A stretch of DNA of 64,000 nucleotides from JAABQT01 sp035459025 (GTDB lineage Bacteria > Pseudomonadota > Gammaproteobacteria > Burkholderiales > SG8-39): the NCBI GenBank assembly GCA_035459025.1, contig DATHYT010000034.1, positions 1-64,000 on the forward strand, read 5' to 3'. Below the pieces are notes generated by a model, which ran no database searches, had not been told where the DNA came from, and saw only the letters and a program-made list of their open reading frames with translations. The stretch's first letter is position 1, and each line of letters opens with the position of its first letter. The position numbers and the translations under genes were made by a program. Below, piece after piece: positions 43,873-52,522 of this stretch.

Positions 43873-44916
43873 TCAGTCGTTAGTGAAGATCGGGCCGAAG
43901 TACTCCATCTTTTCGAGCGCCTTGCCCGAGCCGCGCACCACGCAGGTGAGCGGGTCGTCGGCGACGATCACCGGCAGGCCCGTCTCTTCCATGAACAGCC
44001 GGTCCAGATCCCGAAGCAGCGCGCCGCCGCCGGTGAGCACCATGCCTTTCTCGGCGATGTCGGCGCCCAGTTCGGGCGGGGTCTGCTCGAGCGCGGACTT
44101 CACCGAGCCGACGATCTGGTTGAGCGGCTCGGTGAGCGCTTCGAGGATCTCGTTGGAGCTGATGGTGAAGCTGCGCGGAATGCCCTCGGCGAGGTTGCGG
44201 CCCTTGACTTCCATCTCGCGCACTTCGCTCCCGGGGAAGGCGGAGCCGATTTCCTTCTTGATGGTCTCGGCGGTGGTCTCGCCGATCAGCATGCCGTAGT
44301 TGCGGCGGATATAGTTGATGATCGCCTCGTCGAACTTGTCGCCGCCGACGCGCACCGACCCCGAGTACACCATGCCGCCAAGCGAGATCACGCCCACCTC
44401 GGTGGTGCCGCCGCCGACGTCGACCACCATCGAGCCGGTGGCTTCCGCGACCGGCAGGTCGGCGCCGATCGCCGCCGCCATCGGCTCCTCGATCAGGTAC
44501 ACCTGGCCCGCGCCGGCGCCGATCGCGCTCTCGCGGATCGCGCGGCGCTCGACCTGCGTCGAGCCGCACGGCACGCAGATGATGATGCGCGGGCTCGGCG
44601 AAAACAGCTTGTTGTCGTGCACTTTCTTGATGAACTGCTTGAGCATCTGCTCGGTGATGGTGAAGTCGGCGATCACGCCGTCCTTCATCGGCCGGATGGC
44701 GACAATGTTGCCCGGCGTCTTGCCGAGCATCTGCTTGGCTTCCTTGCCGACCGCCTGGATGGTCTTCTTCGCGTTGGGGCCGCCTTGCTGTCGGATCGCC
44801 ACCACCGAGGGTTCATCGAGCACGATGCCTTTGCCGCGCACGTAGATGAGCGTGTTGGCGGTGCCCAGGTCGATCGCCAGATCGTTGGAGAAGTAGCTGC
44901 GCAGAAATCCGAACAT
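43873..44916 (-). CDS. mreB: Rod-shape actin homologue MreB
   Basis: The 347-residue actin-fold ATPase has phosphate-1 loop DLGTANTLIYV, MVVDVGGGTTEVGVISLGG as phosphate-2, GAGAGQVYLIEEPMAAAIGA, and VLTGGGALLRDLD. Its N-terminal amphipathic stretch (MFGFLRSYFSND) binds the membrane. It directs side-wall synthesis. First gene of mreBCD-mrdA-rodA, divergent from gatCAB across 142 bases. Confidence 0.97.
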   Translation of the reverse strand: MFGFLRSYFSNDLAIDLGTANTLIYVRGKGIVLDEPSVVAIRQQGGPNAKKTIQAVGKEAKQMLGKTPGNIVAIRPMKDGVIADFTITEQMLKQFIKKVHDNKLFSPSPRIIICVPCGSTQVERRAIRESAIGAGAGQVYLIEEPMAAAIGADLPVAEATGSMVVDVGGGTTEVGVISLGGMVYSGSVRVGGDKFDEAIINYIRRNYGMLIGETTAETIKKEIGSAFPGSEVREMEVKGRNLAEGIPRSFTISSNEILEALTEPLNQIVGSVKSALEQTPPELGADIAEKGMVLTGGGALLRDLDRLFMEETGLPVIVADDPLTCVVRGSGKALEKMEYFGPIFTND

Positions 44917-44986
44917 GTTGGTGGTGGCCGCCGCTTTATGGGTTGCGCCTTAACTTTGTACGCTAAGGCTGTGTCGCTAAAGGGCA

Positions 44987-44992
44987 TATAAT
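44987..44992 (+). promoter_or_regulatory. Consensus -10 box (TATAAT) for gatCAB
   Basis: This is a perfect TATAAT followed by ACCCGC, 66 bases before the gatC ATG. No good -35 hexamer is at 16-18 bases. The region must also contain the divergent mreB promoter. Confidence 0.6.
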
Positions 44993-45017
44993 ACCCGCAA
45001 CCAGGCCCCGGGCAAGC

Positions 45018-45047
45018 ACGGGACCGGCCTTCGAACCCGTTTTTTTT
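45018..45047 (+). terminator. Hairpin with U8 tract in the gatC leader
   Basis: ACGGG pairs with CCCGT over a 13-base loop and is followed by an uninterrupted run of eight T, 11 bases before the gatC ATG. The stem is short, so this is at most a weak intrinsic terminator or attenuator inside the leader. Confidence 0.4.
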
Positions 45048-45058
45048 GCGCCGCCGTA

Positions 45059-45346
45059 ATGTCGCTTTCCCCTGACCAGATCCGGCTGATCGCCCGGCTT
45101 GCGCGCATCGCCTTGCGCGAGGACGAATCGGCCGCGGTCGGCGAGCGCCTGAACCGGGTCCTCGCCATGCTCGACCAGCTGAAGGCAGTGGACACCGAGG
45201 GCATCGAGCCCATGTCGCACGCGCTGGACGTCACGCAACCGCTGCGGGCCGATACGGTGACCGAGAGCGACCAGCGCGAGCGGTTCCAGGTCGCCGCCCC
45301 CGCGGTCGAGGACGGGCTGTACCTGGTACCGAAGGTGATCGAGTAA
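45059..45346 (+). CDS. gatC: Asp/Glu-tRNA amidotransferase subunit C
   Basis: The 95-residue protein matches GatC (LIARLARIALREDESAAVGE; LDQLKAVDTEGIEPMSHAL; AVEDGLYLVPKVIE). GatC stabilises GatA and clamps it to GatB in the enzyme that converts Glu-tRNA(Gln) or Asp-tRNA(Asn) to the amidated form. It is the first gene of gatC-gatA-(secreted protein)-gatB. gatA begins with GTG directly after its stop codon. Confidence 0.95.
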   Translation: MSLSPDQIRLIARLARIALREDESAAVGERLNRVLAMLDQLKAVDTEGIEPMSHALDVTQPLRADTVTESDQRERFQVAAPAVEDGLYLVPKVIE

Positions 45347-46807
45347 GTGCTCGACTCCGGCCTCGGCGAGCTGCAGGCGGCGCTGGCCGCGCGGCGCGTA
45401 TCCAGCGTCGAGTTGACGCGCCTGTACCTCGAGCGCATCCGCGCCCAGAACGGGCCGCTGAACGCGTTCATCACGGTGGACGAGGAGGTCAGCCTGGAGC
45501 AGGCGCGCGCCGCCGACGCGCGCCGCGCCCGCGGCGAGGCCGGGCCGCTCACCGGCATCCCGGTGGCACACAAGGATATCTTCTGCACACGCGCCCTGCG
45601 CACCACCTGCGGCTCGAGGATGCTCGAGCACTACACCAGCCCGTACGACGCGCATGTCATCGAGCGCTTCGAGGCCGCCGGCGCGGTGCAGCTCGGCAAG
45701 ACCAACATGGACGAGTTCGCCATGGGCTCGTCGAACGAGACTTCGTACTTCGGGCCGGTGCGCAATCCCTGGGACCGCACGCGCGTGCCCGGCGGTTCCT
45801 CGGGCGGCTCGACGGCGGCGGTGGCCGCGCGCATGGCACCGGTGGCCACCGGCACCGATACCGGCGGCTCGATCCGCCAGCCGGCCGCGCTGTCCGGCGT
45901 GTGCGGCCTGAAGCCGACCTACGGCCTGGTGTCGCGCTACGGCATGGTGGCGTTCGCCTCGTCGCTCGACCAGGGCGGGCCGATCGCGAAGAGCGCCGCC
46001 GATCTTGCGCTGCTGCTCAACGTCATGGCGGGCCACGACGCGCGCGACTCGACGAGCCTCGCGCGCCCGAAGGAGGACTACGCGCGCAGCCTCGACCTGA
46101 GCCTGAAGGGCCTGCGCATCGGCCTGCCGCGCGAATACTTCGGCGAGGGCGTGGAGCCGGGTGTGCGCGCGTGCGTGCAGGCGGCTCTCGACTGGTTCAC
46201 GCAGCAGGGCGCGCGCACCGTGCCGCTCGAGCTGCCCAACGCCGCGCTGGCGGTGCCCGTGTACTACGTGCTCGCGCCCGCCGAAGCGTCGTCGAACCTG
46301 TCGCGCTTCGACGGCGTGCGCTACGGCCACCGCGCTCGGGAGTTCGCCGACCTCGTCGACATGTACAGCCGCACGCGCGCCGAAGGCTTCGGCGCCGAAG
46401 TGCAGCGGCGCATTCTGGTGGGCACCTACGTGCTCTCGCACGGCTATTACGACGCGTACTACCTCAAGGCGCAGAAAGTCCGGCGCTTGATCGCGAGGGA
46501 CTTCGCCGCCGCTTTCTCACAGTGCGACCTCGTCATGGGGCCGACGACGCCGACCACGGCGTTCGCCCTCGGCGCCAAGCTGGACGACCCCGTGCAGATG
46601 TACCTGAACGACATCTTCACCATTCCGGCGCCGCTCGCCGGCCTGCCGGCGCTGTCGGTGCCCTGCGGCTTCGATGGCCAGGGCCTGCCGGTCGGCCTGC
46701 AGCTGACGGGCAGCTACTTTGCCGAGGCGCTGCTGCTCGGCGCGGCGCACCAGTACCAGCGCGCCACCGACTGGCACCTGCGCGTGCCGAAGGAGGCGCC
46801 GCTGTGA
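45347..46807 (+). CDS. gatA: Asp/Glu-tRNA amidotransferase subunit A
   Basis: The 486-residue amidase-signature enzyme has the catalytic triad K76 (VAHKDIF), cis-S151 and S175 (in DTGGSIRQPA) and GGSSGGSTAAVAARMAPVAT. It releases ammonia from glutamine and feeds it to GatB. The GTG start abuts the gatC stop, and the TGA is overlapped by the next gene's GTG. Confidence 0.96.
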   Translation: MLDSGLGELQAALAARRVSSVELTRLYLERIRAQNGPLNAFITVDEEVSLEQARAADARRARGEAGPLTGIPVAHKDIFCTRALRTTCGSRMLEHYTSPYDAHVIERFEAAGAVQLGKTNMDEFAMGSSNETSYFGPVRNPWDRTRVPGGSSGGSTAAVAARMAPVATGTDTGGSIRQPAALSGVCGLKPTYGLVSRYGMVAFASSLDQGGPIAKSAADLALLLNVMAGHDARDSTSLARPKEDYARSLDLSLKGLRIGLPREYFGEGVEPGVRACVQAALDWFTQQGARTVPLELPNAALAVPVYYVLAPAEASSNLSRFDGVRYGHRAREFADLVDMYSRTRAEGFGAEVQRRILVGTYVLSHGYYDAYYLKAQKVRRLIARDFAAAFSQCDLVMGPTTPTTAFALGAKLDDPVQMYLNDIFTIPAPLAGLPALSVPCGFDGQGLPVGLQLTGSYFAEALLLGAAHQYQRATDWHLRVPKEAPL

Positions 46808-47535
46808 GAACGCTGGGCGCGGTGCTGCTCATGCTCGCGCTGACCGCGGCGCGGGCCGACGACGCGGGCGAAACGCGCGAGCTCCTCGGCATGCTCGGCG
46901 GGCGCGCCGCGTTGATGACGCTGTACGACAATCCGCGCCCGGACGGCTCGGCGCGCCTGACCGGCCAGTACCTGATCCTGCCCACGCTGCTGCAGCGCTT
47001 CCTCGAGGGCGAGCGCAGCAAGCAGCTCGGCGTCACGTTCCTCAAGGAGGGCAGTTCGCCCATCCTCTACGGCCGGCCGGCCACCGCCACGCTGCAGGGC
47101 ACATGGACCGGGGGTGTCTTCAAGGGCACGCGCTATGGCCCCGGCGGCCAGGAGCGGGAGCGCTTCGAGTTCAGCGAGAAGTTTCCCGACATGAACCGGT
47201 ACAGCGCCGAGGTGCGCTGCGAGCCGGGCGAGGGTCGCTACAGCTCGACGCTCGATCTTGCCGTGCACGAGGGCCGGCTGCAGCGCCTGGCGTGGAGCTC
47301 GCGCGTCGCGCCGGCGGGCCACATCTGCGCGCTGAAGACTGCCGAGCAGCAGCCGGTCGAGGGCGGGCTGCGCTTCGTCGCCGGGCGCTGCCGCGTCACG
47401 CTGCGCGACCTGGGCGAGCTCGTGCGCGTGAGCGCCGAAGACTGCGCCGAGCACTGCGGCTCGCTCGCGTACCTGGAGCCGGTGCTGATCGATCGCCGTG
47501 GCGGCTGCCAGCTCCTGCGCCTGAATTCGAGGTAG
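46804..47535 (+). CDS. Secreted hypothetical protein between gatA and gatB
   Basis: The 243-residue product has a Sec signal (LGAVLLMLALTAARA) and a mature domain of probable beta structure with four to five cysteines near the C-terminus (CALK, GRCRV, DCAEHC, GCQLL). Length and motifs (ARLTGQYLILPTLLQRFLEG; TLQGTWTGGVFKG) match a protein I recall in the same gene position in other betaproteobacteria. It has no known function. The GTG start overlaps the gatA stop, so it is co-translated with an essential cytoplasmic enzyme although it is exported. Confidence 0.75.
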   Translation: MRTLGAVLLMLALTAARADDAGETRELLGMLGGRAALMTLYDNPRPDGSARLTGQYLILPTLLQRFLEGERSKQLGVTFLKEGSSPILYGRPATATLQGTWTGGVFKGTRYGPGGQERERFEFSEKFPDMNRYSAEVRCEPGEGRYSSTLDLAVHEGRLQRLAWSSRVAPAGHICALKTAEQQPVEGGLRFVAGRCRVTLRDLGELVRVSAEDCAEHCGSLAYLEPVLIDRRGGCQLLRLNSR

Positions 47536-47539
47536 GGCG

Positions 47540-49003
47540 ATGGCCTGGGAGATCGTCGTCGGCCTGGAGACGCATGCGCAGCTCGCCACGCAGAGCAAGA
47601 TGTTCTCCGGCGCGGCAACGGCGTTCGGCGCACCGCCCAACTCGCAGGCCTGCGCGGTGGATCTCGCGTTGCCGGGGGTGCTGCCGGTGGCCAACGCCGC
47701 CGCGGTGGCGCTGGCGGTGAAGTTCGGGCTCGCCGTCGGCGGCCGCATCAATGCGCGCTCGGTGTTCGCGCGCAAGAACTACTTCTACCCCGACCTGCCG
47801 AAGGGCTACCAGATCAGCCAGTACGAGATCCCGATCGTCGCCGGGGGCGCACTGACGTTCGCCGCGCCCGGCGGCGAGAAGACCGTGCGCCTGACGCGCG
47901 CGCATCTCGAGGAGGACGCGGGCAAGTCGCTGCACGAGTTGCCACACTCGCACAGGGCGCTCGGCCACGGCATGAGCGGCATCGACCTGAACCGCGCCGG
48001 CACGCCGCTGCTCGAGATCGTGTCCGAGCCCGAGCTGCGCGGGGCGAAGGAGGCGGTGGCCTATGCGCGCGCGCTGCATGCGCTGGTGCGCTGGATCGGC
48101 GTGTGCGACGGCAACATGCAGGAGGGGTCGTTCCGCTGCGACGCCAACGTCTCGGTGCGGCGCGCCGGCGACGCCAAGCTCGGCACGCGCTGCGAGATCA
48201 AGAACCTGAACTCGTTCCGCTTCATGGAGCAGGCGATCGAGTTCGAGGCGCGGCGGCAGATCGCGCTGCTCGAGGATGGCGGCGCGGTGGTGCAGGAGAC
48301 GCGCCTGTACGACCCCGACAAGGGCGAGACGCGCTCCATGCGCACCAAGGAAGAGGCGCACGATTACCGCTATTTCCCCGATCCGGACTTGTTGCCGCTG
48401 GCGGTGAGCACCGAGGACATCGAGCGGCTGGGCGGGCAACTGCCCGAGTTGCCGCAGGCGATGGCCAGGCGCCTGCAGTCGGCCCACGGCCTATCGGAGT
48501 ACGACGCGCGCCTCATCACCGCGAGCCGCGAGACCGCGCGCTACTTCGAGCAGGTCGCGGCCGGTGCGGACCCGAAGCTCGCGGCCAACTGGATCAACGG
48601 CGAGCTCGCAAGCCGACTTAATGAAGACGGCATAGACATCGGCGCCGCTTTCGTGTCTGCGGAAGTCCTGGCCTGGATGATCGGCCGCATCGCGGATGGC
48701 ACCATTTCGAACAAGATCGCCAAAGACAAGATCTTCCCCGAGCTTTGGCGTCGCAAGAACGTCGCGGTAGGCAAGGCGGAATTTGAAAAGCTGATAGCCG
48801 ACAACGCGCAGGTCTCCGATGCCGGCGCCATCGAGCGAATCGTCGACGAGGTGCTGGCGAAGAACGCGAGGCAGGTCGAGGATTACCGCGCCGGCAAGGA
48901 CAAGGCCTTCAACTCCCTGATCGGCCAGGTGATGAAGGCGACGCAGGGCAAGGCCAACCCCGCGCAGGTGAACGAACTGCTGAAGAAGAAGCTCGCGCGC
49001 TGA
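47540..49003 (+). CDS. gatB: Asp/Glu-tRNA amidotransferase subunit B
   Basis: The 487-residue GatB binds and activates the mischarged tRNA. It has WEIVVGLETHAQLATQSKMF, YFYPDLPKGYQISQYEIPI, HLEEDAGKSLHE, DLNRAGTPLLEIVSEPE, and the C-terminal YqeY-like tail (VMKATQGKANPAQVNELLKK). It completes the GatCAB complex. Confidence 0.96.
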   Translation: MAWEIVVGLETHAQLATQSKMFSGAATAFGAPPNSQACAVDLALPGVLPVANAAAVALAVKFGLAVGGRINARSVFARKNYFYPDLPKGYQISQYEIPIVAGGALTFAAPGGEKTVRLTRAHLEEDAGKSLHELPHSHRALGHGMSGIDLNRAGTPLLEIVSEPELRGAKEAVAYARALHALVRWIGVCDGNMQEGSFRCDANVSVRRAGDAKLGTRCEIKNLNSFRFMEQAIEFEARRQIALLEDGGAVVQETRLYDPDKGETRSMRTKEEAHDYRYFPDPDLLPLAVSTEDIERLGGQLPELPQAMARRLQSAHGLSEYDARLITASRETARYFEQVAAGADPKLAANWINGELASRLNEDGIDIGAAFVSAEVLAWMIGRIADGTISNKIAKDKIFPELWRRKNVAVGKAEFEKLIADNAQVSDAGAIERIVDEVLAKNARQVEDYRAGKDKAFNSLIGQVMKATQGKANPAQVNELLKKKLAR

Positions 49004-49004
49004 G

Positions 49005-49700
49005 CTAGCGGCGCCCGGTCAGCTGGCGGTACTTGCGCTTTTCCTCGTCGTAGCGCGCGTTGATCTCGGCGGCCTCGCGCTTGCGCGATTCGAGCAGCTG
49101 CTCCTGCAGCGAAAGGTCGTAGGCCACCGCTTTGACGTCCTGTTTGTGCTTCTCGGGCATCTCGCGCTCATCCTTGTACTTCTCGGACTGCTTGGCGAGC
49201 AGCGCCTGGCGCTGCCGGAGCTGTGCAATGCGGGCCTGGACCTGCGCCGCCGCCTCCTGGTTGCTGGCGAGGTCGCGCTCGCGCACGCGCTCGATGTCGC
49301 TCTCGTCGGAGTAGGTCTGCAGCAGGGCACGGTCGCGGCGCGCCTGCACCTCGGCCTGCTTCCGCGCCTCGGCGCGCGCGGCCTCGGCCTCGGCGGCCTT
49401 GCGCTCCTCGGCCTCCTTCGCCGCGCGCTGCTCGGGCGTGAGCGGGGGCTCGATGCGAAACAGCAGCGTCCCCTGCGCCGAGAGCGCCTCGACCAGCTCG
49501 CCCGTGCACTGCGGCGGGATCGTGGAGCCGTAGTACTTGCGTCCCGCCTTGGTCACACAGCGGTACGAGCGCACCTGCGCGCGCAGGGCGTTGATGCGCG
49601 CCTTTTCCGTGGCCTCGTCGGACTTCGCCTGCGCCAACGTCGCGTCGGGCCACGCAGCGATCAGCAACGCGCAGGCGGCGAGCAGGGGTATGCGGAACAT
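49005..49700 (-). CDS. DUF4124-like exported coiled-coil protein
   Basis: The 231-residue protein has a signal peptide (FRIPLLAACALLIAAW...). A short DUF4124-like segment follows (YRCVTKAGRKYYGSTIPPQC, two cysteines), then a long charged coiled coil (about 95-225) rich in Ala, Glu, Lys and Arg. Function unknown. The ATG at 49700 avoids an upstream start inside the shared promoter palindrome. It is divergent from pyrE. Confidence 0.75.
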   Translation of the reverse strand: MFRIPLLAACALLIAAWPDATLAQAKSDEATEKARINALRAQVRSYRCVTKAGRKYYGSTIPPQCTGELVEALSAQGTLLFRIEPPLTPEQRAAKEAEERKAAEAEAARAEARKQAEVQARRDRALLQTYSDESDIERVRERDLASNQEAAAQVQARIAQLRQRQALLAKQSEKYKDEREMPEKHKQDVKAVAYDLSLQEQLLESRKREAAEINARYDEEKRKYRQLTGRR

Positions 49701-49724
49701 CGCGACCCTCCATGGTGCGATCAT

Positions 49725-49757
49725 CGCGCGGATTCTAACCCTGCTAGAATCCGCGCG
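49725..49757. promoter_or_regulatory. Palindrome with two back-to-back -10 boxes (pyrE and divergent gene)
   Basis: Perfect 13-base arms CGCGCGGATTCTA and TAGAATCCGCGCG are separated by 7 bases. Each arm contains a TAGAAT box facing outward. The right box is 15 bases before the pyrE ATG, the left one 31 bases from the ATG of the DUF4124-like gene. The arrangement suggests overlapping divergent promoters that cannot both hold RNA polymerase, or an operator for a dimeric repressor. Confidence 0.6.
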
Positions 49758-49765
49758 CTTCCACC

Positions 49766-50455
49766 ATGCATTCCGCCGACCGCGCGTTCATCGCCGAAAC
49801 CACCGCGAAGATGCTCCTCGAGGTGAAGGCGGTCCTGTTCTCCGAGGGCAAGCCCTTCATCTTCACTTCGGGCTGGGCCAGCCCGGTGTACATCGACTGC
49901 CGCAAGCTCATCTTCTATCCGCGCATCCGCGGCCAGCTGGTGGACTTCGCCGTCGCGACGCTGGCGCGCGAGGCGGGCTTCGAGCAGTTCGACGTGGTGG
50001 CGGGCGGCGAGACCGCCGGCATTCCGTATGCGGCATGGATCGCGGACCGGCTTGGCCTGCCGATGCAGTACATCCGCAAGAAGCCCAAGGGCTTCGGGCG
50101 CAACGCGCAGATCGAGGGCGACATCCGCGAGGGCGCGAGGACGCTGCTGGTGGAGGACCTGACCACCGACGGGCGCTCGAAGATCAATTTCTGCAAGGCG
50201 CTGCGCGAGGCGGGCGCGGTCGTCGAGCACGTGTTCGTGAACTTCTACTACGACATCTTCCCGGAATCCAAGCAGGTGATGCAGGAGCTCGGCGTGCGGC
50301 TGCACCACCTCGCGACCTGGTGGGATGTCCTGCAGGTGGTCAAGCAGGGCAACTACCTGACCGGCGCGCAGGTGGGCGAAGTCGAGAAATTCCTCAACGC
50401 GCCGGCCGAGTGGTCCGCCGCGCACGGCGGGGCCTCGAGCATCGCTGCGTCTTGA
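49766..50455 (+). CDS. pyrE: Orotate phosphoribosyltransferase
   Basis: The 229-residue phosphoribosyltransferase makes orotidine monophosphate in pyrimidine synthesis. It has FTSGWASPVYIDCRKLI, VVAGGETAGIPYAAWIAD, IRKKPKGFGRNAQIEG and the PRPP loop TLLVEDLTTDGRSK. The short leader has no obvious ribosome binding site. The stop overlaps the TTG of xth. Confidence 0.95.
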   Translation: MHSADRAFIAETTAKMLLEVKAVLFSEGKPFIFTSGWASPVYIDCRKLIFYPRIRGQLVDFAVATLAREAGFEQFDVVAGGETAGIPYAAWIADRLGLPMQYIRKKPKGFGRNAQIEGDIREGARTLLVEDLTTDGRSKINFCKALREAGAVVEHVFVNFYYDIFPESKQVMQELGVRLHHLATWWDVLQVVKQGNYLTGAQVGEVEKFLNAPAEWSAAHGGASSIAAS

Positions 50456-51228
50456 GGGTCGTCACCCTCAACGTCAACGGCATCCGCTCGGCGGCGAAAA
50501 AGGGCCTGTACCGTTGGCTCGCCGCGCAGAAGGCCGACGTCGCCTGCCTGCAGGAGATCAAGGCGCACGACGGCGATCTGCTCGAGGCGATGCGCGCGCC
50601 GCGCGGACTGCGCGGTTTCTTCTCGCATGCCAGGAAGAAGGGCTACGCCGGTGTCGCGCTGTACAGCCGGGCGCAGCCCGACCGGATCGTCGAAGGCTTC
50701 GGCGTGAAGGAGTTTGATGAAGAGGGACGCTGCCTCGAGGCGCGCTTCGGCAAGCTGTCGGTGATCTCGGTCTACCTGCCCTCGGGTTCCGCGGGGCCGC
50801 ACCGGCAGGCCTCCAAGTTCCGCTTCCTCGATGCGTTCCTGCCGCACCTGAAGCAACTGCGCAAGAGCGGGCGCGAGGTGGTGCTGTGCGGCGACTGGAA
50901 CATCGCGCACAAGGAAATCGACCTGAAGAACTGGCGTTCCAACCGGAAGAACTCGGGCTTCCTGCCCGAAGAGCGCGCCTGGCTGACGAGAGTGTTCGAC
51001 GGGCTCGGCTTCGTCGACGTGTTCCGGCGCCTCGATCCCCGGCCCGAGCAGTACACCTGGTGGTCGAACCGCGGTCAGGCCTGGGCGAAGAACGTCGGCT
51101 GGCGCATCGACTACCAGATCGCCACACCGGGCATCGCCGCCAAGGCGACGAAAGCTTCGATCTACAGGCGGCGCCGCTTCTCGGACCATGCGCCGCTGAC
51201 GGTCGACTATGTCTGGCCGCTCGCCTAG
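50452..51228 (+). CDS. xth: Exodeoxyribonuclease III family AP endonuclease
   Basis: The 258-residue ExoIII/APE1-fold nuclease has VVTLNVNGIRSAAKKG, LQEIKAHDGD (metal-binding Glu), GDWNIAHKEIDLKNW, and RIDYQIATP and RFSDHAPLTVDY with the catalytic His. It cuts DNA at abasic sites. The TTG start overlaps the pyrE stop (TTGA) and matches the conserved N-terminus LRVVTLNVNGIR. Confidence 0.94.
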   Translation: MRVVTLNVNGIRSAAKKGLYRWLAAQKADVACLQEIKAHDGDLLEAMRAPRGLRGFFSHARKKGYAGVALYSRAQPDRIVEGFGVKEFDEEGRCLEARFGKLSVISVYLPSGSAGPHRQASKFRFLDAFLPHLKQLRKSGREVVLCGDWNIAHKEIDLKNWRSNRKNSGFLPEERAWLTRVFDGLGFVDVFRRLDPRPEQYTWWSNRGQAWAKNVGWRIDYQIATPGIAAKATKASIYRRRRFSDHAPLTVDYVWPLA

Positions 51229-52522
51229 CGCGCTGCGGCCCTACCTCGAGGCCGCACCGCTCGCGGCCCTCGCTCTCGGCATCTCTTCGGGCTTCGCGTT
51301 CGCGATGATCGGCGCGACCCTCGCCACGCGCCTTGCCCAGCACGGCGTCACCAAGAGCGCGGTCACCGCGTTCGCGCTCACGTTTCTCGCCTACAACCTG
51401 AAGTTCCTGTGGGCGCCCGTCGTCGACAATGTGCGCCTGCCGTTGATCGGCCGCTTCGGCCAGCGCCGCAGCTGGCTGTGGCTGGTCGGCGTGCTGGTGA
51501 TGGCGGCGGTGGCCTTTCTCGGCGTCGCCGATCCGGAGGAGTCGCTGTTGCTCGTGGCGGTCGCCGCGATCACTGTCGGCGTGGCCGGTGCGACTTTCGA
51601 CATCATCATCGACGCCTATCGCATCGAGCTGCTCGAGCCGCGCCAGCTCGGCGTCGGCTCGGGCATGTCGCAGTACGGCTGGCGCATCGGCGCCGCCGCG
51701 GCGGGCGCGCTGGCGCTGGTCCTCGCCCAGCAGCTCGGTTGGGGCGTGGCGTACGCCGCTTGCGCCGCCTTCGCGCTCCCGGCGATGCTGGTCGGCGTGG
51801 TGATGGGCGAGCCGCGGCGGCACCGCACGCCCGCCGCACCGCGCGGTGCGCTCGAGGCGGTCCGCGCCTACTTCAGCCCGCTGCTGGAGTTCCTGCAGCG
51901 CCAGGGCGCGCTCGTGGTGCTGCTGTTCGTCCTCATCCACAAGATCGGCGACACGCTTGCCAACCTGACGCTGCGGCTGCTGTTCGAGAGCCTCGGCTTC
52001 ACCAACAACGAGATCGCCTTCTACGACGTCGGCATCGGCTTCGCAGCGCTGCTCGCCGGCATCTTCGTCGGCGGCATCCTGTACGTGCAGCTGGGGATGA
52101 AGCGCGCCGTGCTGGCGAGCCTGGTCCTGATGGCGGTGTCGAACTTCAGCTTCGCCGCGCTGGCGGCGGTCGGTCATACCAACCTCGGCATGGCGGCCGC
52201 GGTGGGCTTCGAGAACTTCGCCAGCGGCATCGGCGGCGTGACGGTGGTGGCGTACCTGTCGGCGCTGTGCAACCTGCGCTTCACCGCGACCCAGTATGCG
52301 CTACTGTCTGCGCTGGCGAGCATCGCCGGGCGCTTCCTCACGGGGACCACGGCCGGCTCGATGATCGAGGCGATCGGCTACGTGAACTTCTATCTGCTCA
52401 CCACCGTCGTCGCGTTCCCGGGCGTGATCCTGTTCTGGCTCATGATGCGCTCGGGACTCGCCGACCTGTCGGTCGGCACCGCCGGCACGGTGGGCGAAGG
52501 CGACGCGCGCGGAGGCTCCTGA
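51209..52522 (+). CDS. AmpG-like MFS transporter
   Basis: The 437-residue protein has 12 hydrophobic helices and the AmpG-type plan (ALTFLAYNLKFLWAPVVD; RRSWLWLVGVLVMA; DIIIDAYRIELLEPRQLG). AmpG imports anhydromuropeptides for cell-wall recycling, so muropeptide uptake is the best guess; other MFS substrates cannot be excluded. It overlaps xth by 20 bases and the next small gene by one. Confidence 0.8.
   Translation: MSGRSPSALRPYLEAAPLAALALGISSGFAFAMIGATLATRLAQHGVTKSAVTAFALTFLAYNLKFLWAPVVDNVRLPLIGRFGQRRSWLWLVGVLVMAAVAFLGVADPEESLLLVAVAAITVGVAGATFDIIIDAYRIELLEPRQLGVGSGMSQYGWRIGAAAAGALALVLAQQLGWGVAYAACAAFALPAMLVGVVMGEPRRHRTPAAPRGALEAVRAYFSPLLEFLQRQGALVVLLFVLIHKIGDTLANLTLRLLFESLGFTNNEIAFYDVGIGFAALLAGIFVGGILYVQLGMKRAVLASLVLMAVSNFSFAALAAVGHTNLGMAAAVGFENFASGIGGVTVVAYLSALCNLRFTATQYALLSALASIAGRFLTGTTAGSMIEAIGYVNFYLLTTVVAFPGVILFWLMMRSGLADLSVGTAGTVGEGDARGGS

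Noticed and set aside
44917..45058. T-box or other riboswitch in front of gatC
   Set aside because: No T-box sequence or other conserved riboswitch motif can be recognised; only a -10 box and a short hairpin with U8 are visible.
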